Under the pieces are notes generated by a model. The model was not told where the DNA came from and did not search any database. It worked only from the letters and a program-made list of their open reading frames with translations. Made by a program: the position numbers and the translations under genes. Positions 7,543 through 15,798 of a DNA stretch of 51,187 bases are shown here, piece after piece. The stretch covers positions 1 to 51,187 of the forward strand of contig SVCQ01000013.1 in the NCBI GenBank assembly GCA_015058275.1. Direction: 5' to 3'. Positions within the stretch are counted from its first letter, which is position 1. The number at the start of each line of letters is the position of its first letter. The stretch is from Clostridiales bacterium (GTDB lineage Bacteria; Bacillota; Clostridia; Peptostreptococcales; Anaerovoracaceae).

Positions 7543-10335
7543 ATGAGAGAAGACAGGGTGACAAAGATCAATAGCGATAACAATAGCGAAAAGATTAAAG
7601 ATAACAGGGATAAGAAGAACCTGATCATAAAGAAGCTGATAATTCTGGCGCTGCTCTTTGCGGTGCTGGGATTTTTGTATGTGCAAAGGGATGCTCTGCG
7701 GGAGAGCGTCAGGCTGTATGTGGATCCGGATTATGAGACGGCAGAGGTGAGCTCTGTCTCGATGCTCGGAAGCCGTACCGTTGAGCAGGACGTCACGATG
7801 CAGTCGGAGATCATCAGGACTGTAGGCATAATGTTCAGTAATCCCAGCTCCGGCAGTGCAACAGGCAGGGTCACGGTCGCTCTGATCGACAAAGACGGCA
7901 ATAAGGTCGCTGAGACGGGACTTGACGCGGCCAATGTCATCGCAGGAGACATCACCAAGTTCCTCCTGAGCGGAGATTCGGAGGGCCTCAATACCAACAG
8001 GATAGTCACGACCAATGACACCAATGTCATGGCCGGCTACACAGAGGTGGTCAAGGGAGCGACCTACACGGTCAGGATCACGACTGAAGATGTAAAGAGC
8101 GAGGGCGCCTTCGATCTCATGCTCAATGAGTGCGGAGACAACGAGGACATCCCTGTGGTCAGGATAGACGGCGAGGATGCAGAAGGCGAGTGCGCTTACC
8201 TTTATGTCGCAAACAGGATGTACAACGAGAAGACAAACAAGCTCTTCCTTGTACTCATCCTCATGACCTTCATCTTCATCCTCATACCGTTCGAAGTAAT
8301 CGATGAGTGGATCGAGAAGAAGACCGGCAAGAGCTATCTTAGACTCAGCCCTTGGGTGCTGAGGATGATGTTCCTCCTGACGCCTTTCGTCACATACTTC
8401 ATAATCCAGAAGTATGTGAGCTTCGGTCTTGGTAATTACGTGAACCAGCTCTTTTCCGAGAGGAACACGGGTATACTCAATCTGATCATAATCGGCCTCA
8501 TATGGTGGGCTATATATACTATAAGTACTAGCACGAGGATCTCTTCCATACTTACCGCGCTCATAGGCTCGGCCTTCGGATTTGCGAACTACGCGCTGCT
8601 GCTTTTCAGGGATTCCCCGCTGGTAGCGACAGACTTCTCGCAGTTCGGCACAGCCATGCAGGTAGTGAAGTCGTACGTACTTACGCTCGACATGAACTTC
8701 ATGTGGTCCTTCCTTCTGACGACGCTTTGGTGCATCGCGTGCCTGGTGCCTGCCGGGGTTTCACGGGAGAAGGAGAAGGGACTCATGCCTGCGCTCAAGA
8801 GGCGCATCGTCCCGGTCATCGTACTTGCGATCTGGGGAGGCGTGTTCTACTACACGTTCTTTGCCAGCACATATATTGAGGATCATGAATTCCGCGTCTC
8901 GAGCTTCAAGCCTAGGGGCTCATACACAAGGAACGGCTGCGCGCTGTCATTTGTGATCTCGTGGAGGAATGCTGTCATCAAAAAGCCTGACGGCTATGAC
9001 ATCGCTGAGATCGAGGCCATCGCCGACAAGTATCCGTCGGACAAGCTCGATCAGGCAAAGGGTGTTAACACAAAGACTCCTAATGTGATAGTCGTGATGA
9101 ACGAGTCGTTCACAGACTTCGATAAGCTCGGCGAGTTCGAGACAAATCAGGACTACATGCCGTTCTACAGGAGCCTTGAGGGCAACAATGTGATCAAGGG
9201 GACCATGCACTCCTCGGTATTCGGCGGCTCGACCGCGAACTCCGAGTTCGAGGGCCTCACGGGCTTCAGCATGGACTTCCTGCCGTATATGTCGGTGCCG
9301 TACCGCAGCGTGATCAAGGAGGAGACTCCGTCGCTGGCATCGTACATGAAGAGCCGCGGCTACGGGGGCAATATTACCTTCCATCCGGGCATGGCGAATT
9401 CATACAACAGAGATGTCGTATATCCGCTGCTCGGATTCGATACGCATGTTTCGTTCGATGATCTTGAGGATCCGGAGCTCCTGCGAGACTACGTGTCCGA
9501 TGAATACGATTACAGGTATGTAGAGGAAGAGTACGAGAAGTTCCGCGCAGAGGATCCGAAGGATCCGTTCTGGATGTTCAACGTGACCATACAGAACCAC
9601 GCGGGATACATGTACAGCGCGGGCATAGTCGATGCGGGAATCGAGATCGAGTCTCAGGAAGCTGCCGAGGAACAGGCGATACAGTTCCTCAATCTGATGA
9701 AGAAGAGCGATGAGGCTCTCGAGCAGCTCATCACATACTTCAGCAATGTGGATGAGGATACGGTCATCGTGCTCTACGGAGATCACCAGCCGAGGGTAGG
9801 CAGTCAGTTCTACGAGGCTCTGCTGTCACCGCATGAGGGCCTGAGCGAGCTCGAGTGGTCTGAGATGAAGCATGAAGTTCCTATCCTGATCTGGGCGAAC
9901 TTCGATCTCAAAGGTAATGATTCGGATGGCGCTGATACTGCCGATGATGCGGAGGGTCAGAAGACTGGTACAGAAGCAGAAGACGCAGAAAAAGCTGAGG
10001 CGCAGGCAGGAGAGACTGGATCAGGAGAGAATGCGGCTTCGGAGGATCTGCATCACGAGGAGGATGATTTCGTGCTCAGCGCCAACTACATCGCGCCGTA
10101 TCTGAAGCAGACGATCGGCATGCCGCTGACAGGCTGGGACAAATACCTGCTCGATCTGTACAAGGAGCTGCCGGTTGTCAATGCGATCTGCTGCATCGAT
10201 GCCAAGGGCAATATATATGACGCATCTGAGCCGACTCCTTACGATGACAAATTAAACGAGTACAGGAGGCTCCAGTACAACGGCCTCATAGACTATAAGA
10301 ACAGAGTCAATAAGCTGTTCGAACTTCAGAAGTAG
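7543..10335 (+). CDS. LTA-synthase-like membrane phosphotransferase (sulfatase fold)
   Basis: A 930-residue protein with a cytoplasmic start, one membrane segment (about 26-46), an extracellular beta domain (about 60-225), several membrane segments (about 230-470) and an extracellular alkaline-phosphatase/sulfatase domain from about 510. 'NVIVVMNESFTDF' carries the first metal site. 'GGSTANSEFEG' has the Thr equivalent to the LtaS nucleophile, and 'LYGDHQPRVG' has the Asp-His metal pair. Such enzymes transfer glycerol phosphate or similar groups from lipid donors to a wall polymer. It is longer than LtaS (about 650) because of the N-terminal beta domain and an acidic Ala/Glu/Asp-rich insert at residues 790-843. 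ATG 7543 has only a weak ribosome binding site. Confidence 0.85.
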   Translation: MREDRVTKINSDNNSEKIKDNRDKKNLIIKKLIILALLFAVLGFLYVQRDALRESVRLYVDPDYETAEVSSVSMLGSRTVEQDVTMQSEIIRTVGIMFSNPSSGSATGRVTVALIDKDGNKVAETGLDAANVIAGDITKFLLSGDSEGLNTNRIVTTNDTNVMAGYTEVVKGATYTVRITTEDVKSEGAFDLMLNECGDNEDIPVVRIDGEDAEGECAYLYVANRMYNEKTNKLFLVLILMTFIFILIPFEVIDEWIEKKTGKSYLRLSPWVLRMMFLLTPFVTYFIIQKYVSFGLGNYVNQLFSERNTGILNLIIIGLIWWAIYTISTSTRISSILTALIGSAFGFANYALLLFRDSPLVATDFSQFGTAMQVVKSYVLTLDMNFMWSFLLTTLWCIACLVPAGVSREKEKGLMPALKRRIVPVIVLAIWGGVFYYTFFASTYIEDHEFRVSSFKPRGSYTRNGCALSFVISWRNAVIKKPDGYDIAEIEAIADKYPSDKLDQAKGVNTKTPNVIVVMNESFTDFDKLGEFETNQDYMPFYRSLEGNNVIKGTMHSSVFGGSTANSEFEGLTGFSMDFLPYMSVPYRSVIKEETPSLASYMKSRGYGGNITFHPGMANSYNRDVVYPLLGFDTHVSFDDLEDPELLRDYVSDEYDYRYVEEEYEKFRAEDPKDPFWMFNVTIQNHAGYMYSAGIVDAGIEIESQEAAEEQAIQFLNLMKKSDEALEQLITYFSNVDEDTVIVLYGDHQPRVGSQFYEALLSPHEGLSELEWSEMKHEVPILIWANFDLKGNDSDGADTADDAEGQKTGTEAEDAEKAEAQAGETGSGENAASEDLHHEEDDFVLSANYIAPYLKQTIGMPLTGWDKYLLDLYKELPVVNAICCIDAKGNIYDASEPTPYDDKLNEYRRLQYNGLIDYKNRVNKLFELQK

Positions 10336-10354
10336 AGGCGAGAATACAGGATGT

Positions 10355-10390
10355 AAAAAAGGACGCTTCCAATCAGGAGGCGTCCTTTAC
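10355..10390. terminator. Bidirectional terminator between convergent genes
   Basis: A 13-bp stem (10358-10370 with 10376-10388, one G-T pair) has an AATCA loop. A T-run follows on the minus strand (A-run 10355-10360) and CTTTAC on the plus strand. The stop codon of the minus-strand gene is in the loop. Confidence 0.85.
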
Positions 10391-12523
10391 TTCGTAGATC
10401 TCTATGTCGCTGTTCTTGTAACACAGGTCGTAGCCGCTGCCCTGGAGGCTTGGCACATCTGTGAAGCGTTTTGAGAGTACCACATAATCTATTCCGAGCT
10501 CGCGGGCTGTGTCGCCGCGGGCGTCATTGCCGGGATCGTAGAGCTCCCGGTTCTTTTTTATCATCTCCAGTCGTATAGGCCACTCGCTCGTGCCGAGGTT
10601 GTAGCCGGAGCCTGCGATGTAGCAGAAGCGGTTTGAGTAGGCCGCGTAGAGGAAGAACCTGTTGGCCCAGCGGTTGTCTACAGCCCACTTCTCCGGAGCC
10701 ACGCTGTAGTATCTGTCGGTAGCCAGAAGAGCATCGTCAGGAGTGTTGTCCTCGATCCACTCCATGGCCTGCCACTCGGCGTTGCTCATGCTGGTGTAGA
10801 GGTTGTACTCCTTGGTGCGGTCTGTATGCGAGATGGCGCCCGGCACCATCTTGTCAAAGCTGACCGCGAGCATGATCGAGGTGTATACGAGCATCAGAGC
10901 GGATATACCGAGCATCGCCTTGAAGAGGCCCGCGCGTGCGCCCGTCATCTGCCCGGAGCTAAGTCTCGGGAGTGCATCCTCGAGGTACCAGTAGGCGATG
11001 AGAGGTGCGAAGAACAGCGAGAGCAGTCCGAAATATATCTGGCTGTGTCCGCTATAGCGCAGGAAGAACATCGCCGTGAATCCAACGAGGAACGAAGCGT
11101 ATACGATGACCTCGTAGAATACATACGCCTTCTTCTTTGTGAGCACCACGTAGAGCTCTCTGAGGTAGCCGACTGCGAAAGGCAGCAGGTAAGCCGTCAG
11201 ATAGAAGATCATGAATACCGCGAGGAGTATGAGAAGCCTCGCAGGGTATGGGACTGAAGCGGCCTTGAGCCACTCCGTCATCGGCTCCTTCCAGAAGCTG
11301 ACGTTTGTGATGTCTCCGAAGCTGATCAGAGAATTGCCGCCTGTGGCTGTGCCTCTGCCTTTGGCCCCGAGCACCGTCACGTAGACGATCACAAAGCCTG
11401 CGCTCATGCTGAGAGCCGGGACGATGAGGTTGAATTTGCAGCTTCTGAGTATCCATCCGAGGAAGAGAGTGCCCCAGAAGGCTGAGATGAGGACTATGCC
11501 CATCGGGCCCTTGATGCCGGAGACCAGCATGAGGAAGGCTGTGAGCAGTACCGTCATCGCAGGCGGGATGCGTCCGCCGCGCTTGTCGTAAGCCTTGAAC
11601 CAGTACTTCAGCAGTACGACAAAGGCCATCGCGGACATGACTCCATAGCCCGAGGTGTTGTCATTTGTGATGATGAACTTGAAGGCTATGGATTTATATA
11701 TGTTCCTTGCTATATACGGATTGGCGAGCATCACCAGCAGGCAGTAGATGCCGGCGCGCTCGGGCTTTCTTGTGAGCTCCGCAAAGAAGCTGTACATCGA
11801 AGTGCAGATCGCGAAGGTCGTCAGGTAAGGTCCGCAAGAGAGGAGGAGGAAGTCTGCCTCCATATTGAAGAACCTGACAGGGATCGAGTAGAGCACCTCG
11901 GTGAATATGTGGTAGCTGATGTACCTGCCCTGGATCCATGGGCTCTGCAGCGGGTAGTCGTGCGAGAGCGAGTCGACCAGGCCCATGTGGTAGGCCTTGT
12001 CAGGATTCAGTATGATCGATGCGCTGAGGTCAGGAGCCATGTACTGGTACTGGGTGCTGAGAAGTGCATATGCCAGCACGATCACGAAGAATATGCAGAA
12101 CGACAGCGGAAGCTCTGCGAGGCTCCTGCCTGCGGAGAAACTTGCCGGCTTCAGGCTGCCGCTTCGCTTAGCTGTATATGCATAGACCAGCCAGCAGATC
12201 GCGATGAGCGGCCCTGCGGCTGCGAGCAGGAAGCTTGCGTGCAGCAGGTCTGCGATGAAGTACATGAGGACATTCAGCCCCCATCCGCTGTACAGGCTGA
12301 GAGCCAGCACCGTCGAGAGGTGAGGCGTGTCTATGCCGAGCAGCCTGATGATCGCGTAGCCCGGCACCATGACGTATACCAGCATGAACAGCACAAAAAG
12401 ACATAGAGCGGAAACATCCGCTCCATATACAGATATACCGATCGCGGCCATCAGCACTGCCGCTAGCGCGGCAGCGATGTGGGCGATGAGCTTTGTCTTT
12501 GAGACATTGTTGAGATAAGTCAT
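10373..12523 (-). CDS. Polytopic membrane protein, probable GT-C glycosyltransferase
   Basis: A 716-residue protein with about 12-14 membrane segments over the first 570 residues and an extracellular C-terminal domain of about 140 residues. The soluble end has 'WIEDNTPDDALLATDR' and 'ELGIDYVVLSKR', a pattern common in bacterial GT-C proteins that use lipid-linked sugars. No catalytic motif can be assigned with certainty; an acidic motif in the first loop is not obvious. ATG 12523 lies one base after the stop of the upstream gene (TAA-T-ATG), so translation is probably coupled. Expression is expected from the minus-strand promoter at 13088-13116. Confidence 0.65.
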   Translation of the reverse strand: MTYLNNVSKTKLIAHIAAALAAVLMAAIGISVYGADVSALCLFVLFMLVYVMVPGYAIIRLLGIDTPHLSTVLALSLYSGWGLNVLMYFIADLLHASFLLAAAGPLIAICWLVYAYTAKRSGSLKPASFSAGRSLAELPLSFCIFFVIVLAYALLSTQYQYMAPDLSASIILNPDKAYHMGLVDSLSHDYPLQSPWIQGRYISYHIFTEVLYSIPVRFFNMEADFLLLSCGPYLTTFAICTSMYSFFAELTRKPERAGIYCLLVMLANPYIARNIYKSIAFKFIITNDNTSGYGVMSAMAFVVLLKYWFKAYDKRGGRIPPAMTVLLTAFLMLVSGIKGPMGIVLISAFWGTLFLGWILRSCKFNLIVPALSMSAGFVIVYVTVLGAKGRGTATGGNSLISFGDITNVSFWKEPMTEWLKAASVPYPARLLILLAVFMIFYLTAYLLPFAVGYLRELYVVLTKKKAYVFYEVIVYASFLVGFTAMFFLRYSGHSQIYFGLLSLFFAPLIAYWYLEDALPRLSSGQMTGARAGLFKAMLGISALMLVYTSIMLAVSFDKMVPGAISHTDRTKEYNLYTSMSNAEWQAMEWIEDNTPDDALLATDRYYSVAPEKWAVDNRWANRFFLYAAYSNRFCYIAGSGYNLGTSEWPIRLEMIKKNRELYDPGNDARGDTARELGIDYVVLSKRFTDVPSLQGSGYDLCYKNSDIEIYEVKDAS

Positions 12524-12524
12524 A

Positions 12525-13046
12525 TTACTTCTTTGTCATTACGGTGTTGAGGAGGATGCCGTCCTCGGCTCTGTCCTCCTGGAGTATGAGCTTGCCGTCC
12601 TCTGTGAACGAAAGCGTTGCGTTGAAGAGCTCGCTTGTGAGAGACATCGTCGTACCGTCGAACTCCCATTTACCTTCGAGGTCCTCTTCGGCTACATTGC
12701 CGCTCCATTTACCGCCATCCCGGATATCAAGGTCGATATTGCCGTACATGTAGAGGGCCTGCCCGGAAGTGGCTTCCCACTTGCCGATGAAGTCAGCCTC
12801 CTCAGCCTTTTTGAATGAGAGCTCTGCGCCCTCTGCCTCCTCGTCAAATACGATGCCGTTGTCGTAATCCTCCTGCTCGGAAGCCGGATCGTAGTCCTCA
12901 GGGATGGCGTTGGCCTCGGTCTCTGTCGGCTGCTCGTTAGTCTCCTCGGCGGCCTTGCTGTTATGTATTATGAATGCTGCGCCGGCTGCGATGACGACCA
13001 CGACGATCAGCACTATCCACCAGTATTTCTTGAGTGTCTCAAGCAT
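12525..13046 (-). CDS. Small membrane-anchored extracytoplasmic protein
   Basis: A 173-residue protein with one N-terminal membrane anchor (about 9-28, 'WWIVLIVVVVIAAGAAF') and an acidic linker. A C-terminal beta-rich domain of about 90 residues has a 'FIGKWEATSGQ' and 'LEGKWEFDGTTMSL' duplication that looks lipocalin-like, as in many small Clostridia lipoproteins. A GGAGGTAA site supports the start. It is the first gene of a two-gene operon with the GT-C-like protein, so it may assist that enzyme. No function is known to me. Confidence 0.75.
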   Translation of the reverse strand: MLETLKKYWWIVLIVVVVIAAGAAFIIHNSKAAEETNEQPTETEANAIPEDYDPASEQEDYDNGIVFDEEAEGAELSFKKAEEADFIGKWEATSGQALYMYGNIDLDIRDGGKWSGNVAEEDLEGKWEFDGTTMSLTSELFNATLSFTEDGKLILQEDRAEDGILLNTVMTKK

Positions 13047-13066
13047 TGATTACCTCCGTGTAATAA

Positions 13067-13095
13067 TTGAATGATTTGTTGAGTTACAGTATAAT
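13067..13095 (+). promoter_or_regulatory. Sigma-A promoter of rfbB
   Basis: TTGAAT (13067-13072), a 17-bp spacer and a perfect TATAAT (13090-13095). The leader before ATG 13138 would be about 36 nt. Its -10 box overlaps the -10 box of the divergent promoter. Confidence 0.8.
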
Positions 13096-13116
13096 ATATT
13101 GAATGTTTTTTGTAAA
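13088..13116 (-). promoter_or_regulatory. Sigma-A promoter of the small anchored protein/GT-C pair
   Basis: On the minus strand TTTACA (13116-13111) and TATACT (13093-13088) are spaced by 17 bp. The two -10 boxes share bases 13090-13093, so polymerase cannot occupy both promoters at once. Confidence 0.75.
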
Positions 13117-13137
13117 TTCAAAGGAGACTTAACAAAT

Positions 13138-14157
13138 ATGAAAATCCTCATCACCGGCGCAGCCGGATTCATCGGAAGCAATTTCGTATTCCACATGCTC
13201 AAAGCGCATCCGGACTATGATCTGGTAGGCCTTGATGCACTCACATACGCAGGCAATCTCGAGACGCTTGCGCCTGTCATGGATGAGCCGCACTTCAAGT
13301 TCGTAAAGATGGATATCACTGATGCGGCCGCTATCGACAAGCTCTTCGCAGAGGAGAAGTTCGACGTTGTAGTCAACTTCGCTGCTGAGTCCCACGTAGA
13401 CAGATCCATCGAGGATCCGGGACTCTTCCTCAGGACCAACATCCTCGGCACACAGGTGCTGATGGACGCATCCCTTAAGTACGGAGTCAAGAGATTCCAC
13501 CAGGTAGGCACAGACGAAGTATACGGAGATCTGCCGCTCGACAGACCTGACCTCTTCTTCGTCGAGACGATGCCGCTTACGGCATCGAGCCCTTACTCCG
13601 CGAGCAAGGCCTCGGCAGACCTCCTCGTGATGGCATATCACAGGACGTTCGGGCTGCCTGTCACCATCAGCCGCTGCTCCAACAACTACGGACCTTACCA
13701 GTTCCCTGAGAAGCTCATCCCGCTGATGATCGCAAACGCTCAGGCTGACAAGCCGCTGCCTGTATACGGCGAGGGTCTCAATGTCAGGGACTGGCTCTAC
13801 GTCGAGGATCACTGCAGGGCAATCGACCTCATCCTCGAGGGCGGCAGAGTAGGCGAGGTCTACAACATCGGTGGCCACAACGAGAAGGCCAACATCGAGG
13901 TCGTAAAGATCATCCTCAAACAGCTCGGCAAGCCTGAGAGCCTGATCACTTACGTGACAGACCGCAAGGGCCACGACCAGAGATACGCTATCGATCCGAC
14001 CAAGATCCACGATGAGCTCGGCTGGCTGCCGGAGACCAAGTTCGAAGACGGCATCCGCAAGACCATCCAGTGGTACCTCGACAATGAGGCATGGTGGAAG
14101 AACATAGTGAGCGGCGAGTACCAGCAGTACTACGAAAAGATGTACGGCAACCGCTAG
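13138..14157 (+). CDS. rfbB: dTDP-glucose 4,6-dehydratase
   Basis: A 339-residue cytoplasmic enzyme that converts dTDP-glucose to dTDP-4-keto-6-deoxyglucose, the branch point to rhamnose, fucosamine and related sugars. '[12 protein letters not shown]' is the NAD loop, '[12 protein letters not shown]' and 'GTDEVYGDL' are signature segments, and '[12 protein letters not shown]' carries the Tyr-x3-Lys pair. Its length is usual for RfbB/RmlB. ATG 13138 is preceded by AAAGGAG; an upstream in-frame start is too long for the family. No rmlA, rmlC or rmlD is in the window. The product is probably used by the WecE-type aminotransferase at 14662. Confidence 0.95.
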   Translation: MKILITGAAGFIGSNFVFHMLKAHPDYDLVGLDALTYAGNLETLAPVMDEPHFKFVKMDITDAAAIDKLFAEEKFDVVVNFAAESHVDRSIEDPGLFLRTNILGTQVLMDASLKYGVKRFHQVGTDEVYGDLPLDRPDLFFVETMPLTASSPYSASKASADLLVMAYHRTFGLPVTISRCSNNYGPYQFPEKLIPLMIANAQADKPLPVYGEGLNVRDWLYVEDHCRAIDLILEGGRVGEVYNIGGHNEKANIEVVKIILKQLGKPESLITYVTDRKGHDQRYAIDPTKIHDELGWLPETKFEDGIRKTIQWYLDNEAWWKNIVSGEYQQYYEKMYGNR

Positions 14158-14169
14158 TCACCCGTCCAT

Positions 14170-14204
14170 GTCATTCTGAGGGAGCAAAGCGACCGAAGAA
14201 TCTC
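14170..14204 (+). repeat. REP-like repeat, left copy flanking the GIY-YIG gene
   Basis: This 35-bp unit starts GTCATTCTGAGGGAGC and ends ACCGAAGAATCTC. It is identical to 14570-14604, exactly 400 bp away and in the same orientation. ATTCT and AGAAT near the ends are the arms of an imperfect palindrome. Confidence 0.9.
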
Positions 14205-14224
14205 ACCGAAATAAAACAAGAATC

Positions 14225-14509
14225 ATGAAAGAGTATTACGTATACATTCTGACAAATAAATTTAATAACGTGATGTATATCGGAGTGACTAATGATCTTG
14301 TGAGACGGGTGTATGAACATAAAAATAAACTGGTCGAAGGATTCACAAGCAAATACAACGTGGATAAGCTCGTATATTACGAACAGACATCGAGTGTCGA
14401 AGCTGCGATAGAAAGAGAAAAGCAACTTAAAGGCTGGAAGCGTGATAAAAAGAACGCTTTGGTTGAATCATTCAATCCGGAATGGAAGGATTTGAGTGCT
14501 GATCTGTGA
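14225..14509 (+). CDS. Small GIY-YIG domain nuclease, repeat-flanked
   Basis: A 94-residue single-domain GIY-YIG protein. 'YYVYILTNK' and 'NVMYIGVTND' give the paired GIY-YIG strands, Arg28 or Arg29 ('LVRRVYEHK') is the expected catalytic arginine, and Glu63 or Glu65 ('AIEREKQLKGW') is the metal-binding glutamate. The family (UPF0213/YhbQ-like) cuts DNA or is proposed to act in repair. AT content is higher than in its neighbours and no good ribosome binding site is seen. The gene sits between rfbB and wecE, which otherwise belong together, and is enclosed by REP-like repeats. It is therefore best read as an insertion carried with those repeats. Confidence 0.88.
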   Translation: MKEYYVYILTNKFNNVMYIGVTNDLVRRVYEHKNKLVEGFTSKYNVDKLVYYEQTSSVEAAIEREKQLKGWKRDKKNALVESFNPEWKDLSADL

Positions 14510-14640
14510 GATCCTTCGCCGCTACGCGGCTCAGGATGACAGTTACGGTTCAGGATGACAGTACTGTATGTCATTCTGAGGGAGCAAAGCGACCGAAGAA
14601 TCTCGATGAGATCCTTCGCTACGCTCAGGATGACAGTTAC
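14508..14640. repeat. Cluster of REP-like repeats right of the GIY-YIG gene
   Basis: The cluster has an inverted unit at 14508-14541, a half unit (TTCAGGATGACAGT) at 14549-14562, a direct unit at 14570-14604 identical to 14170-14204, and an inverted unit at 14608-14638. In the first, ATCCT and AGGAT enclose GCCGC-TAC-GCGGC, a compact hairpin. The inverted unit overlaps the stop codon of the GIY-YIG gene. Confidence 0.9.
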
Positions 14641-14661
14641 AGAAATTTAGGAGTAAAGAAT

Positions 14662-15798
14662 ATGGGTATCAGTTTCAATGTGCCTCCGTATATCGGGAGG
14701 GAACAGGACTACATCATGGAAGTCATCAAAGCACACAAGATCTGCGGCGACGGCGAGTTCACAAAGAAGTGCAATAAGTGGATCGAAGACAAGACGGGCG
14801 TCACCAAGGCCCTTCTGACTACGGCATGCTCGACCGCCCTTGACATGGCGGCGATACTGACCGAGGTCGGTCCGGGAGACGAGGTCATACTTCCTTCGTT
14901 CACATTCGTATCCACAGCCAACGCCTTCGTGCTGAGAGGCGCGACTCTGGTGTTCGTGGATATACGCCCTGATACCCAAAACATAGACGAGAAGCTGATA
15001 GAAGACGCGATCACGGACAGGACAAAGGTGATCGTGCCTGTGCACTACGCCGGCGTGGCCTGCGAGATGGACACCATCATGGAGATCGCAAAGCGCCACA
15101 ATCTGCTCGTTGTAGAGGATGCGGCTCAGGGAGTCATGTCCGAGTACAAGGGCAGGGGCCTCGGCAGCATAGGCGACTACGGATGCTACAGCTTCCACGA
15201 GACCAAGAACTACAGCATGGGCGAGGGCGGAGCTCTCCTGATCAAGGACGAGGCCAAGGTGGACAGGGCCGAGATCATCAGGGAGAAGGGCACCGACCGC
15301 AGCAAGTTCCTCAAGGGAGTGATCGACAAGTACACCTGGGTGGACATGGGATCGTCATACCTCCCGAGCGAGATGAACGCGGCTTACCTCTGGGCGCAGC
15401 TCGAGGCAGCCGATGAGATCAACAACAACAGGCTCGCAAGCTGGAACGCGTATTACGAGCAGTTAAAGCCGCTGGCGGATGCAGGACGCATCGAGCTTCC
15501 TGTCATTCCGGCAGAGTGCAAGCACAACGCCCACATGTTCTACATCAAGACTAAGGACATCGACGAGAGGACAGCTCTCGCTTCCTATCTCAAGGAGAAC
15601 GGCATACTCGCGGTGTTCCACTACGTACCGCTCCACAGCGCACCGGCCGGATCGAAGTTCGGCAGGTTCCACGGAGAGGACAAATACACTACTAACACAT
15701 TTGAGCGCCTGCTGAGGCTCCCGATGTACTATGAGCTCGGACTGGATAACGTCGGGATGATCTGCGATAAGATAAAGGAATTCTATGCCGCAAGATAA
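14662..15798 (+). CDS. wecE: dTDP-4-amino-4,6-dideoxygalactose transaminase (WecE/RffA type)
   Basis: A 378-residue PLP-dependent sugar aminotransferase of the DegT/DnrJ/EryC1/StrS family, equal in length to E. coli WecE. It should aminate dTDP-4-keto-6-deoxy sugar made by RfbB, using glutamate as donor. 'HYAGVACEMD' and 'VVEDAAQGVMSEYKGR' are WecE signatures, and 'GCYSFHETKNYSMGEGG' carries the PLP lysine. ATG 14662 follows TTAGGAG; an upstream in-frame ORF start falls in the repeats and is rejected. The 3' end overlaps the next gene by 14 bp, indicating cotranscription. Confidence 0.92.
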   Translation: MGISFNVPPYIGREQDYIMEVIKAHKICGDGEFTKKCNKWIEDKTGVTKALLTTACSTALDMAAILTEVGPGDEVILPSFTFVSTANAFVLRGATLVFVDIRPDTQNIDEKLIEDAITDRTKVIVPVHYAGVACEMDTIMEIAKRHNLLVVEDAAQGVMSEYKGRGLGSIGDYGCYSFHETKNYSMGEGGALLIKDEAKVDRAEIIREKGTDRSKFLKGVIDKYTWVDMGSSYLPSEMNAAYLWAQLEAADEINNNRLASWNAYYEQLKPLADAGRIELPVIPAECKHNAHMFYIKTKDIDERTALASYLKENGILAVFHYVPLHSAPAGSKFGRFHGEDKYTTNTFERLLRLPMYYELGLDNVGMICDKIKEFYAAR

